64,000 nucleotides of DNA. It comes from Providencia sneebia DSM 19967. Lineage in GTDB: Bacteria; Pseudomonadota; Gammaproteobacteria; Enterobacterales; Enterobacteriaceae. The stretch is taken from NCBI RefSeq assembly GCF_000314895.2, contig NZ_CM001773.1:1313959-1377958 (forward strand), given 5' to 3'. Under the pieces are notes generated by a model. The model saw nothing but the letters and a program-made list of their open reading frames with translations. It searched no databases and had not been told where the DNA came from. Shown here one piece after another: positions 1-6,911 of this stretch. Position 1 is the stretch's first letter, and the number at the start of each line of letters is the position of its first letter. A program made the translations under genes and the position numbers.

Positions 1-24
1 ACCACTGTAGAAGTGAAAGTGGTG

Positions 25-48
25 CCGGACTCGGAATCGAACCAAGGA
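25..48. repeat. Distal attachment site (att) of the tRNA-Phe element
   Basis: These 24 bases repeat exactly, in the same orientation, the 3' part of the tRNA-Phe gene at 6474-6497. Similarity continues on both sides with single changes: one C of the acceptor stem is missing at 24/25, and GGATACG replaces GGACACG. The copy cannot form a tRNA because the anticodon arm and 5' half are absent. Its position about 6.45 kb from the intact tRNA, on the far side of an integrase gene, fits the displaced half of an att site. Which copy is ancestral is not decided by the sequence. Confidence 0.8.
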
Positions 49-110
49 TACGCGTTCTATACCAACTTTTTATTGATTAACAGTCGGTTACGTTTTCGCT
101 TCGAGGAGCA

Positions 111-130
111 ATGTACCACTGTTTTGTACC
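111..130. promoter_or_regulatory. Candidate integrase arm-type site, distal end
   Basis: Two TGTACC hexamers 14 bases apart lie 62 bases inside the distal att repeat. The same 20-base arrangement, with 17 of 20 bases identical, occurs at 6340-6359 near the other end and in the same orientation. Paired repeats near both ends of an integrated element are what arm-type binding sites of tyrosine integrases or their directionality factors look like. The assignment is inferred from position and repetition only. Confidence 0.45.
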
Positions 131-222
131 GTTTTTCAAGTTTTTTATGACCAGCTAGACGTTATAATCTAGCTGGTGGATGTGTTAAAGTACCCGTTTG
201 ATATCTACTCCAGTTATGATAA

Positions 223-684
223 TTACTTTGAATCCGCTTTTTGTTTCCAATATAGTTGCCTAGCATCGTCAATATCGAATGTGCCATCTGGTTTTTCCTT
301 CATCGTCACAAGTAACATTGATTCGCCTAGGTAATATTGTGATGCTTTATCACCTCGATTAGCTGCATCTTCCAGCAGTTCGATAGCTTTTTCTGTATTT
401 TGTTCAACAAGATAACCTCGTTCATGCATGATACCTAATATTCGTAAGGCATCTAATTGTTTTTTCTCAGCATTAGATTTTAGTAATTCAAGGTCGGTGC
501 AGCTGTAGATACCCGGATCAAAGTCGACACCTTCACTTTCTAAATATTGCTGAGAAGGGAATGTAATACCGCAAGAGTCGCTACTGTTTGATTTTGAGCT
601 CATAGGTACAGCATAAGCACTTTGAACGCTAGTGATTGCAAGAGTAATAGAAAGAACATAAGAAGGAATATTTTTTAAAGTCAT
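223..684 (-). CDS. Secreted Sel1-like repeat protein
   Basis: This 153-residue protein begins with a signal peptide (about residues 1-25, ending SVQSAYA), so it is probably periplasmic. From about residue 75 it has two helical units with the Sel1/TPR-like pattern: ALRILGIMHERGY, then KAIELLEDAANRGDKASQYYLGES. Sel1 repeats mediate protein-protein contacts, and no enzymatic motif is visible. It is the last gene of the minus-strand cargo run of the tRNA-Phe element. Partner and role are unknown. It could be an immunity or adaptor protein for the genes before it, but nothing in the sequence shows this. Confidence 0.7.
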   Translation of the reverse strand: MTLKNIPSYVLSITLAITSVQSAYAVPMSSKSNSSDSCGITFPSQQYLESEGVDFDPGIYSCTDLELLKSNAEKKQLDALRILGIMHERGYLVEQNTEKAIELLEDAANRGDKASQYYLGESMLLVTMKEKPDGTFDIDDARQLYWKQKADSK

Positions 685-807
685 GGCCTAGATGCTTGCA
701 TTGATTGAATATGAAAGTAGCCTTAAGTTAAGGCTACCGCGAGTTATTAAGCTGCTTTTCATAGAAATGTCTTAACTAGCATTGATTATCCTCTGTTGAG
801 ATGATAG

Positions 808-1059
808 TCATGAAGAGCCATTATCTTTTTTCAATTTTGATAGTTTGTCATAGATATCCTTGGCTTTCAGTACATTAGATACGCCAGCAGTATCAATGAC
901 TTTATCTGCTAGTGCTTCTACATGTTGGTCTAGCTGGCCTTCAAGCCCCAGCTTTTCATTAACGTATTTTTTGGCTTCTTTTTGCACCTTATGTTTAACT
1001 AATGAAGTTTTAGCTTTTTCAGGTAAACATTTATCTACCATTTTTGTTAGAAAGCTCAT
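808..1059 (-). CDS. Hypothetical protein, 83 residues, lysine-rich and helical
   Basis: Not recognised. The protein is short, charged and predicted helical by eye (MSFLTKMVDKCLPEKAKTSL at the start, then many Lys, Glu and Asp). It has no signal peptide or membrane segment. The start is supported by an upstream AAGGAGTGAT ribosome-binding sequence just before the ATG. It lies between the glycine-zipper protein and the Sel1-like protein, on the same strand. A small overlapping reading frame on the other strand (860-1099) is a shadow. Confidence 0.6.
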   Translation of the reverse strand: MSFLTKMVDKCLPEKAKTSLVKHKVQKEAKKYVNEKLGLEGQLDQHVEALADKVIDTAGVSNVLKAKDIYDKLSKLKKDNGSS

Positions 1060-1120
1060 ATCACTCCTTAAGGTATTGAAATCATACGATATGATTTAAT
1101 TATTCTTGGAAAACAATGGG

Positions 1121-1885
1121 TTAATCTTTCTTTTCGGGGCTTTCTGAATCTTTTGGAGTTATAAAACCTTGACCAAATGCATTTCCTAGCTGTTTTCCAA
1201 AGATTTTGCCTGCGACTCCTCCAATAGCCCCACCAACAACCGTACCAAAACCCGGGAATATGAATGTGCCTAGTGCTGCACCTGCTTTAAGCCCAGCAAT
1301 AGCTCCTCCTACATTTCCTACCAGCTCACCATACTTTGCTTCCTTGCTATCCACTGCGCCTGAGACCACCCCAAAATCGAAGTTGGCTTGAACTATGGCT
1401 TCGAAGTTTTCACAAGGAAGGTTAGCAATTTGGTAATCAGATAGATCAGCTAAGAGTTTTTTAGGCGAAACACCGTTATTGATTAATTCATCACAAACGC
1501 CAAGCACTAAATCAAGCCCAAACCCACGATATAGGCGTGTTATTTTTCTAACCAACGGATTCTCATCATACTCTTCGGCAATCATATCTCTTACGGTTTT
1601 GCCGAGAGGATTAACGAATAAACTGTAGTAATGACCAGCCTGAGCAATAAAGTTGTCATTATCAGATAGCATAGCGGCGATAGCGGCAACGCTTTTTTCA
1701 CGCTGCTCGTCTGTGAGCCGTAACTTTAAGTGCAGTTCAGAACCGTTTTTTATGCAAAGTGATTGGCAGAGTGTATAAGGGATATCCGCTAGATAAGCAA
1801 TATCCCATTCCTTTGCAAAAATCTCATTTGCATGCATTATCATAATCGTTAACGCAGTTGCTTCTATGCGTTGAAAATCATCCAT
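1121..1885 (-). CDS. Hypothetical protein with C-terminal glycine-zipper membrane segment
   Basis: This 254-residue protein has a soluble, mixed-charge N-terminal part (about residues 1-175) and a Gly/Ala-rich hydrophobic C-terminal part (about 185-245) with repeated GxxxG spacing, for example GAIAGLKAGAALGTF and GGAIGGVAGKIFG. Such glycine zippers are known in membrane-inserting and oligomerising proteins, including lipoproteins and some toxins. No signal peptide is seen. The gene starts 5 bases after the stop of the repeat protein at 1891-2286, so the two are probably co-transcribed. Function is unknown. A membrane-active effector is one possibility, not a conclusion. Confidence 0.65.
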   Translation of the reverse strand: MDDFQRIEATALTIMIMHANEIFAKEWDIAYLADIPYTLCQSLCIKNGSELHLKLRLTDEQREKSVAAIAAMLSDNDNFIAQAGHYYSLFVNPLGKTVRDMIAEEYDENPLVRKITRLYRGFGLDLVLGVCDELINNGVSPKKLLADLSDYQIANLPCENFEAIVQANFDFGVVSGAVDSKEAKYGELVGNVGGAIAGLKAGAALGTFIFPGFGTVVGGAIGGVAGKIFGKQLGNAFGQGFITPKDSESPEKKD

Positions 1886-1890
1886 TTCAT

Positions 1891-2286
1891 TTACCCAAGG
1901 AACTTGTGAAAGAAGCTTGATAAACCGTCAACATGGTCATCATTTATATTATCGCTAATTACCGATATATGTTCAGATGAGCCATCGACTACATCATGTA
2001 GCGTCATACCTTGAAAATCAGGTATTGACATGGCTTGTAGGGAACCAGTTGAACTAAAGTAATCAACGCCGCCAGAAACGTTTGGTCTTGCAAATCCTTC
2101 TAGTTGCCCCATATCACTATGAAACATTTCTGTGTTATCAAAAGTGCTAGTATGCCCCATTGACTGACCAGCAGCATCTGAGAGATTATAACCGCCAAAT
2201 ACGTTAGGCATTGCGGAACCAACATACTGACCATCTTTCATGAATGAAATGCGGTCAGCAAAGTTTGTCATTGTGTAAAATGCCAT
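1891..2286 (-). CDS. Hypothetical protein with three internal repeats
   Basis: The start was placed at the ATG at 2286 because a clear AAGGAG lies just upstream; a longer frame to 2352 would overlap the recombinase. The resulting 131-residue protein (MAFYTMTNFADRISFMKDG) contains three imperfect units of about 23-28 residues: SAMPNVFGGYNLSDAAGQSM, FARPNVSGGVDYFSSTGSLQ and MSIPDFQGMTLHDVVDG. Each has a P[ND][VF]xG core followed by an acidic or serine-rich turn. No signal peptide or known domain is recognised. It sits 11 bases after the serine recombinase and 5 bases before the glycine-zipper gene. Confidence 0.65.
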   Translation of the reverse strand: MAFYTMTNFADRISFMKDGQYVGSAMPNVFGGYNLSDAAGQSMGHTSTFDNTEMFHSDMGQLEGFARPNVSGGVDYFSSTGSLQAMSIPDFQGMTLHDVVDGSSEHISVISDNINDDHVDGLSSFFHKFLG

Positions 2287-2296
2287 GATAAGCTCC

Positions 2297-2848
2297 TTAT
2301 AGTGAGTTTTGATTGTTAACAATTCGGTATATGCTGGTAATACTGATATCAAGCTGCTTTGCTATAAAAGGCTTGGTAGCTCCTTGAGAAAGAAGAGCGA
2401 GCACCTCCGCCGATTTCTCCCTAGCCGTAGCTTTTCGGCCTATGTATTTACCTTGCTGCTTAGCCAAGGCGATACCTTCGGCCTGACGCTCTAGCATGAT
2501 TTCACGTTCAAACGTGGCGATAGCTCCAATCATGGTGAGCATTAGCTTGCCCGTAGGCGTGCCTGTATCAATACCGATGTTCATAATGAGCAGTCGGACT
2601 TGTTTTGCTTCTAAGTGGTCTGAAATCTCCAGCAGATGCTTTGTGTTGCGTGCTAGGCGGTCGAGCTTGGTAACTTTCACCGTGTCGCCTTCACGAACGT
2701 AATCAAGCAATGCCATGAGTTCGGGGCGGTTGTCTTTTGCACCGCTGATGATCTCCTTGAACACTTTGTCGCAGTCTTGTAATGCATTGAGTTGTGCATC
2801 TAAGCTTTGGCCTCGTGTGGATACACGGGCGTAGCCAACAATAGCCAT
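2297..2848 (-). CDS. Serine recombinase (resolvase/invertase family)
   Basis: Small serine recombinase of the Tn3 resolvase / Hin-Pin invertase family, 183 residues from the ATG at 2848, which has GGAGG upstream; the frame extends to 2896 but without a better start. The catalytic domain begins MAIVGYARVSTRGQSLDAQ, with nucleophile Ser10. It carries the TKLDRLARN and GKLMLTMIGAIATFERE motifs of the family. A C-terminal helix-turn-helix (KPFIAKQLDISITSIYRIV) would bind the crossover site. A perfect 9-bp inverted repeat at 2896-2924 lies just upstream and may be its site. It may resolve or invert DNA in the element, or be captured cargo. Confidence 0.9.
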   Translation of the reverse strand: MAIVGYARVSTRGQSLDAQLNALQDCDKVFKEIISGAKDNRPELMALLDYVREGDTVKVTKLDRLARNTKHLLEISDHLEAKQVRLLIMNIGIDTGTPTGKLMLTMIGAIATFEREIMLERQAEGIALAKQQGKYIGRKATAREKSAEVLALLSQGATKPFIAKQLDISITSIYRIVNNQNSL

Positions 2849-2895
2849 TATTTCCTCCAGACCCTGCCAATAGAGCATGCTAAGATGTGTAAACA

Positions 2896-2924
2896 TGCCA
2901 AAACTACAAACAAGGGTTTTGGCA
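2896..2924. promoter_or_regulatory. Inverted repeat upstream of the serine recombinase, candidate res site or operator
   Basis: TGCCAAAAC (2896-2904) and GTTTTGGCA (2916-2924) are perfect reverse complements with an 11-base spacer, giving a 29-bp dyad. Subsites of serine resolvases and invertases are dyads of about 26-28 bp next to the recombinase gene, so size and position fit. No second copy was found by eye elsewhere in the element, so an autoregulatory operator is equally possible. Confidence 0.4.
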
Positions 2925-3547
2925 GGCCTGTAAGCCTTGTTACACTGTTCATTCGGTGGAGTGCCGTTGAGGCATGCTTATTGGTAGGGCAACAATATTT
3001 GAGTTAAGACTAAGCGTATCTCTTCGATACGAGAGCGAGAATATTTATAGTTAAGGTGATTAAGCCTTTGAGCAGTGTTGCTATCAGTAATTTTTTCATA
3101 GGGGATTGCCTTTTTGTTGATACGGGCTGTATCTCTATGCTTATACCTGCTCTCAGGGTTATAGTTGAATTCGTGATGTAAAGGTACTAAGTGAGGGGAT
3201 GCCGTTAGAACTACTTATGTGGAATTCATCGCTAGCATCTATGAAATGTATTGTTATCTCTCTTGGAAGAAGGGGGTTTTTATTAAGATGCATGTTCTAG
3301 GAAATATTAGGCTATGACTGAACAAATAAAGAAAAAATCCCCCTTAAAAGGAGGAATTGATATAGATATATATAGATAGCAATTTCTATATAGTGTGTAT
3401 ATTTATGGACGATAAAAATGTATTTACGTTAACCTAATGATTTCAAATGCTTTATTCCTTTTTTGGACGTTAGGGCACGTTAAAGGTGTAATTATCTATA
3501 ACCCGTTGATAACAGGTCATAAATAGCCATTAAAAAACGATAAGGTA
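2925..3547. other. AT-rich non-coding stretch inside the element
   Basis: No convincing gene is seen in about 620 bases. It holds a short hairpin (TCCCCCTTAAAAGGAGGA near 3338-3355) and a very AT-rich run of TATATA-like sequence at about 3357-3410. The stretch separates the nuclease-like gene from the recombinase and cargo run. It probably contains the promoter of the recombinase. A replication or regulatory role is possible but unsupported. Confidence 0.5.
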
Positions 3548-4603
3548 CTACTGGTAGTTGCATCGACTGTTTAATGTACTTCTGGACAGAACTATATAAT
3601 CGCCTTTTTTTGGCTGTTTATATGGAATTTTTAGCCTGTCATCGAGTAATTGCCTAACGCTTTTTAAGGGTTGTCCTTTGAGTTTTAGTAGTAAGGCCAA
3701 ATGAGGCTCCTGTTTTATCGCTTCTTTTAGCGAGCCCGCAGTGACTTTTATCTTTCCATGTTGATTAGCTATATTGGCAGATAAAAGTAATGATTTCACA
3801 AATTGCTCATAACTTTGGAGTGTCTTGGTTTGGCTAATGAGATCTAACCAGATATCTTGCTCATCTTTGCGTACTCGGATGAGCGTATACTGAGGCTGTG
3901 AGCGAAAAAAGGCATTGCGTTTTCTATCATTTACTCTATAGGATGCTTTTTGTTGATGTGCTTCTTCATCAAACTCAATAACGGCTGTTTTTTCCTTGAG
4001 TTTAACAACAAAATCCACTCGAAAATTTCCTATCCTTCGTTGAGTCTCTAGCTTGATGTTAGTAGAGAAATGCAGTTGTAATACCTTTTTGAGTTTTGCT
4101 CCGAACACTGGTTCATGCCTTGATTTCCTCCTATCAACATGAGTTGGAAGGGGCGTATTAGGTATCATTGAACGAATTTCATCAATAACTCCTTGATATA
4201 GTTCACGATGTGGGTGACTAGATAAAAGCAGTATTGCATTACTAGGGGTCAAGAAAATACGCTTTGACCACTGATGTTTTTCAATGCCTAAATTTCGCAG
4301 TTGCTCTCCGGATAAATGCTTTCTGGCAATATTTAACCAGCTATTGATCTCATCAGGCTCAATATCAATCATTTTACAGATGCTTAGAAGGCTGATTGTG
4401 TTAGTAGGTAATTCAATAATAAGACCACCATAAGTAACTCTATAACTTCTAGTTAATTTGGGGCTTTTAAAAGCGTAACCATCTAGATTTAAGGAGCTAG
4501 CTGGTACTCTTGGCCTTATACGACTCAGCATAAATTCTGGCGAATCATATTTACCCAATTTAAATGCAGTTTGTCCGGGTTTAAAAAGTTGAGTGTATTC
4601 CAT
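3548..4603 (-). CDS. Hypothetical protein with DUF559/Vsr-like nuclease core
   Basis: This 351-residue protein has no recognised overall family. Residues about 165-258 resemble the PD-(D/E)XK core of DUF559 and Vsr-type endonucleases: FRVDFVV (Asp197), then a strand with AVIEFDEEAH (Glu210, Asp212, His216), then DRKRNAFFRSQPQYTLIRVR, which matches the pattern of a tyrosine- and arginine-containing helix followed by LIRVR. The N-terminal part (about 50-150) reads like a helical DNA-binding or regulatory region, and the C-terminal part (about 260-351) is unassigned. It lies just downstream of the integrase on the same strand. Nuclease function is inferred; a defence or element-mobility role is possible. 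Confidence 0.6.
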   Translation of the reverse strand: MEYTQLFKPGQTAFKLGKYDSPEFMLSRIRPRVPASSLNLDGYAFKSPKLTRSYRVTYGGLIIELPTNTISLLSICKMIDIEPDEINSWLNIARKHLSGEQLRNLGIEKHQWSKRIFLTPSNAILLLSSHPHRELYQGVIDEIRSMIPNTPLPTHVDRRKSRHEPVFGAKLKKVLQLHFSTNIKLETQRRIGNFRVDFVVKLKEKTAVIEFDEEAHQQKASYRVNDRKRNAFFRSQPQYTLIRVRKDEQDIWLDLISQTKTLQSYEQFVKSLLLSANIANQHGKIKVTAGSLKEAIKQEPHLALLLKLKGQPLKSVRQLLDDRLKIPYKQPKKGDYIVLSRSTLNSRCNYQ

Positions 4604-4666
4604 GATGTTTGCCTCATCATTTTATTCGGTGATGGTGTAAGGGAACACTTGTGTTCTATACCTTAC

Positions 4667-6337
4667 TTAACTTTCTGAATTCCAAAGATTTAGTATGGGG
4701 AGTTCTAACCGAGGTATCGTTTGAATCAGCTCTTTCTTGGCTTCAATAGGGTATGAGCCGTACCCACCGCTAACGTCTTCTTGAGCATGACCTGTAATGT
4801 CATTTTGTATGTCTTTTCTGGCGTTGGTGCTTCGGCAATGTGTGATAAACGTATGCCTAAAGCTATGAGTCGGTTTGATCTCTTTACGGGTGATGCCGTG
4901 GCTTCGGATGTACCCGCCCCACCAGCGAAGGAAATTATAAGACGACTTGCCCGAGGGTGTTTTTCGTTCAGTAAATAGATAGTGCTCACGGCTTTTGACG
5001 TACTCAAGGAAGCCTAACTCAATGATGTGGCTGTGAAGCGGCACAACACGAGATAACCCTGTTTTTGTTGATTGTTCGTCAGTCGATTCGATTTGAATGC
5101 AATAAATGCCGCTATCCTTGATGATATTTTCAGTATAGAGCTGAGTAATTTCTTCAACTCTGGCACCTGTATAATACAGAATGATTGGCACCCAGTAGGC
5201 CATTGCGCCATGAGGCGATTCTTCACCGCGAAAGAGTGGAGTGTTAAAGATAAGGTCGATTTCATCACGAGTAAAATCAAGTTCTTTAGCAGTTTGGCGT
5301 TGCCGTTTACGTTTAGGCATTAAGCTAACAGGATTTTCTGATATAAGCTCATCCTCAGTGGCTAAGCGAAAGATAGACGACAAGGCCATGAGTTGGTTTC
5401 TGACCGTTTGAGGGCTGATTTTTTCGCCGCTGAGTTCTGCTTGCTCTTTTAACGGTAGTTTTTTAACATCTTTAGAAGGGCGGCATGGCAGCCGTTCAAG
5501 GAGTTGCCTAAAATCAGCCATATCTTGCTTTGTAATCGCTTCTATTGGTTTGCTACCAATAAATTCCACAAAGCGATTGACGGCTGTCTCGTAGGCTTTA
5601 ATCCGCTTTTCTGCTTCACGCGGCTCTGCATAGCGGACATGTGCTTTATAGCGTTCAAACATTACGCTAAAGCTGATTGTGGGCTTAGTGGCTTTTTCTT
5701 GAGCGGTGGCAGCATATTTAGGTAAAATGTTAAGTATGTGCATTTCAGCAGCTTGCATTCTATAGTCAGCTAAACGCCATGCTAACTTTACTTTCCATGC
5801 TGGCGTAAGTTCAACAGGCGTTAGTTCAAGTGACTCTTTTAATTCATGCCTGAGCAATTGGAGCAGCTCGATATCACGTTGCTGATAATCATCAGGGACG
5901 CTGATAGCTGGAGAATTAAATAAATCATCGGCTGGCATAGCAGAGTAGTTAGGGTAATCGTCATTTTTTTCGAGATAACAATGAATTATCCTACTTTCAG
6001 GCGACAGGTCTAAACCATAGAGGGAAGCGACTAAGTATCGTTCTTTAATAAGCTCAGGCTGTGGAAGGATAAAAGTTAACCAGCTTGAGGCTATGCGTTC
6101 AATATCATCTTTGGTAATAGCTTGCTCAGCGTGCAGAGTGCTTCTTGCCGCGTCAATTTCAGCTTGCATTAAGGCAATGACGGCTGGAGCTTTACGTTTT
6201 GCTTCTGCAAGGTCTTTAGTTTGCAGTGAACGTTTAAGCTCACCTTTTCCGAGGGTGTTTTTAAGGTCGGCAGGCACTGCCATTCTGAGGGTATAAACCC
6301 CGTGTTTGTTCTTAGTTGGCTGTATCATCGTGCTCAT
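4667..6337 (-). CDS. Tyrosine recombinase (integrase) of the tRNA-Phe element
   Basis: Site-specific integrase of about 556 residues. The N-terminal part (HGVYTLRMAVPADLKNTLGK) matches the DUF6538 type found on many island integrases, a SAM-like core-binding region follows, and the C-terminal catalytic domain carries the Arg of YYTGARVEEITQL, Lys of STKTGLSR, H-x-x-R of THSFRHTF, GH and the Tyr in GGYGSYP. The ATG at 6337 was chosen over a GTG at 6361 because the latter would place a candidate arm-type site inside the coding region and lacks a clear ribosome site. The gene lies directly after the tRNA-Phe 3' end, as expected for an integrase using that tRNA as its attachment site. Confidence 0.93.
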   Translation of the reverse strand: MSTMIQPTKNKHGVYTLRMAVPADLKNTLGKGELKRSLQTKDLAEAKRKAPAVIALMQAEIDAARSTLHAEQAITKDDIERIASSWLTFILPQPELIKERYLVASLYGLDLSPESRIIHCYLEKNDDYPNYSAMPADDLFNSPAISVPDDYQQRDIELLQLLRHELKESLELTPVELTPAWKVKLAWRLADYRMQAAEMHILNILPKYAATAQEKATKPTISFSVMFERYKAHVRYAEPREAEKRIKAYETAVNRFVEFIGSKPIEAITKQDMADFRQLLERLPCRPSKDVKKLPLKEQAELSGEKISPQTVRNQLMALSSIFRLATEDELISENPVSLMPKRKRQRQTAKELDFTRDEIDLIFNTPLFRGEESPHGAMAYWVPIILYYTGARVEEITQLYTENIIKDSGIYCIQIESTDEQSTKTGLSRVVPLHSHIIELGFLEYVKSREHYLFTERKTPSGKSSYNFLRWWGGYIRSHGITRKEIKPTHSFRHTFITHCRSTNARKDIQNDITGHAQEDVSGGYGSYPIEAKKELIQTIPRLELPILNLWNSES

Positions 6338-6339
6338 GA

Positions 6340-6359
6340 ATGTACCACCATTCTGTACC
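6340..6359. promoter_or_regulatory. Candidate integrase arm-type site, tRNA-proximal end
   Basis: This is the partner of the paired TGTACC motif at 111-130, in the same orientation and with 17 of 20 bases identical. It lies just upstream of the chosen integrase start, so binding here could also repress the integrase gene. The role is inferred from repetition and position. Confidence 0.45.
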
Positions 6360-6434
6360 ACCGTGAAGCAGATTCGGTGATGGGTGAAAGATGAAATTCA
6401 CTGATAAACCAATAAGTTAATGATATAGAAAGCA

Positions 6435-6458
6435 AAAACCCCCGCCGAAGCGAGGGTT
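6435..6458 (-). terminator. Terminator after tRNA-Phe
   Basis: On the minus strand the sequence AACCCTCGC-TTCG-GCGGGGGTT forms a strong stem with a UUCG-type tetraloop and is followed by TTTTTGC. This is a typical intrinsic terminator just downstream of the tRNA 3' end. It lies inside the element boundary, so it was probably brought in by the element. Confidence 0.8.
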
Positions 6459-6467
6459 ATAAATGCG

Positions 6468-6543
6468 TGGTGCCCGGACTCGGAATCGAACCAAGGACAC
6501 GGGGATTTTCAATCCCCTGCTCTACCGACTGAGCTATCCGGGC
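6468..6543 (-). tRNA. tRNA-Phe (anticodon GAA)
   Basis: The reverse complement folds as a 76-base tRNA. It has a GCCCGGA acceptor stem, D-arm GCUCAGUCGGUAGAGC, anticodon arm GGGGAUUGAAAAUCCCC with anticodon GAA, T-arm with GGUUCGAUUCC, and an encoded CCA end. It sits next to mltC as the pheV tRNA does in Escherichia coli, a known island insertion point. Its 3' part doubles as the integration site of the element to its left. Confidence 0.98.
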
Positions 6544-6911
6544 AACGAGGCGTATTAAACCTGATTTCCTTACGCTAGTCAAGGCGCATTCGTAAAAGTT
6601 TCGACTGTATGCGCTTTTTTTCAACATGTTAGATAATGATTGAGCAAAGTGAATAATAAAAAATCAGTTTTTACCATTTCATTAATTTGAAAGTCAGTCG
6701 TATTTTTATAAAAGTTGTAGCAGTTACAAATAATGCGAGTTTTTTAGGTTCAGTTAGACAAAATAAAATTAGGCGTTAGGAATTGTTTGTTTCTTATATA
6801 GTTGAAATATAATTTTGAAAGGAATTTATTGGCACTATTGTTGCTGTGTAATAATAAAACACATGAAAACAAAGAGTGAATTCATGTGTTTTATTGGGTA
6901 AAAGTATTGGG
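6544..6911. other. Intergenic region between tRNA-Phe and mltC
   Basis: No gene is seen. The region is AT-rich, contains the tRNA-Phe promoter on the minus strand and ends with the mltC terminator. Confidence 0.6.
6853..6895 (-). terminator. Terminator after mltC
   Basis: A perfect 15-bp inverted repeat (6853-6867 and 6881-6895) with a 13-base loop lies just past the mltC stop. On the minus strand the 3' arm ends in a T-rich run. It fits an intrinsic terminator for the mutY-yggX-mltC operon. Confidence 0.75.

Larger units (their letters stand above)
25..6497. mobile_element. Small integrative element inserted at tRNA-Phe
   Basis: A segment of about 6.45 kb is flanked by 24-bp direct repeats of the tRNA-Phe 3' end and carries a tyrosine integrase immediately beside the tRNA, which is the classic layout of genomic islands and phage satellites. 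The cargo is a nuclease-like gene, a serine recombinase and four short genes of unknown or poorly known function, all on the minus strand. No structural phage genes, conjugation genes, replication initiator or AlpA-type excisionase are recognisable. It may be a minimal island, or a remnant mobilised by another element. The left flank is too short to exclude a second element in tandem. Confidence 0.8.

Noticed and set aside
25..48. A second tRNA-Phe gene at the left end
   Set aside because: Only the 3' portion is present, the acceptor stem lacks one C and there is no anticodon arm, so it is an att remnant, not a gene.
2807..3007. A 66-codon plus-strand frame over the recombinase start
   Set aside because: It overlaps the recombinase 5' end and its dyad, and has no start context or family resemblance.
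3338..3420. A replication origin in the AT-rich element interior
   Set aside because: The stretch is AT-rich with one small hairpin, but no iterons, DnaA boxes or initiator gene were recognised.
4726..5323. Several open frames inside the integrase gene on both strands
   Set aside because: They overlap the well-supported integrase reading frame, lack ribosome sites and resemble no protein family.
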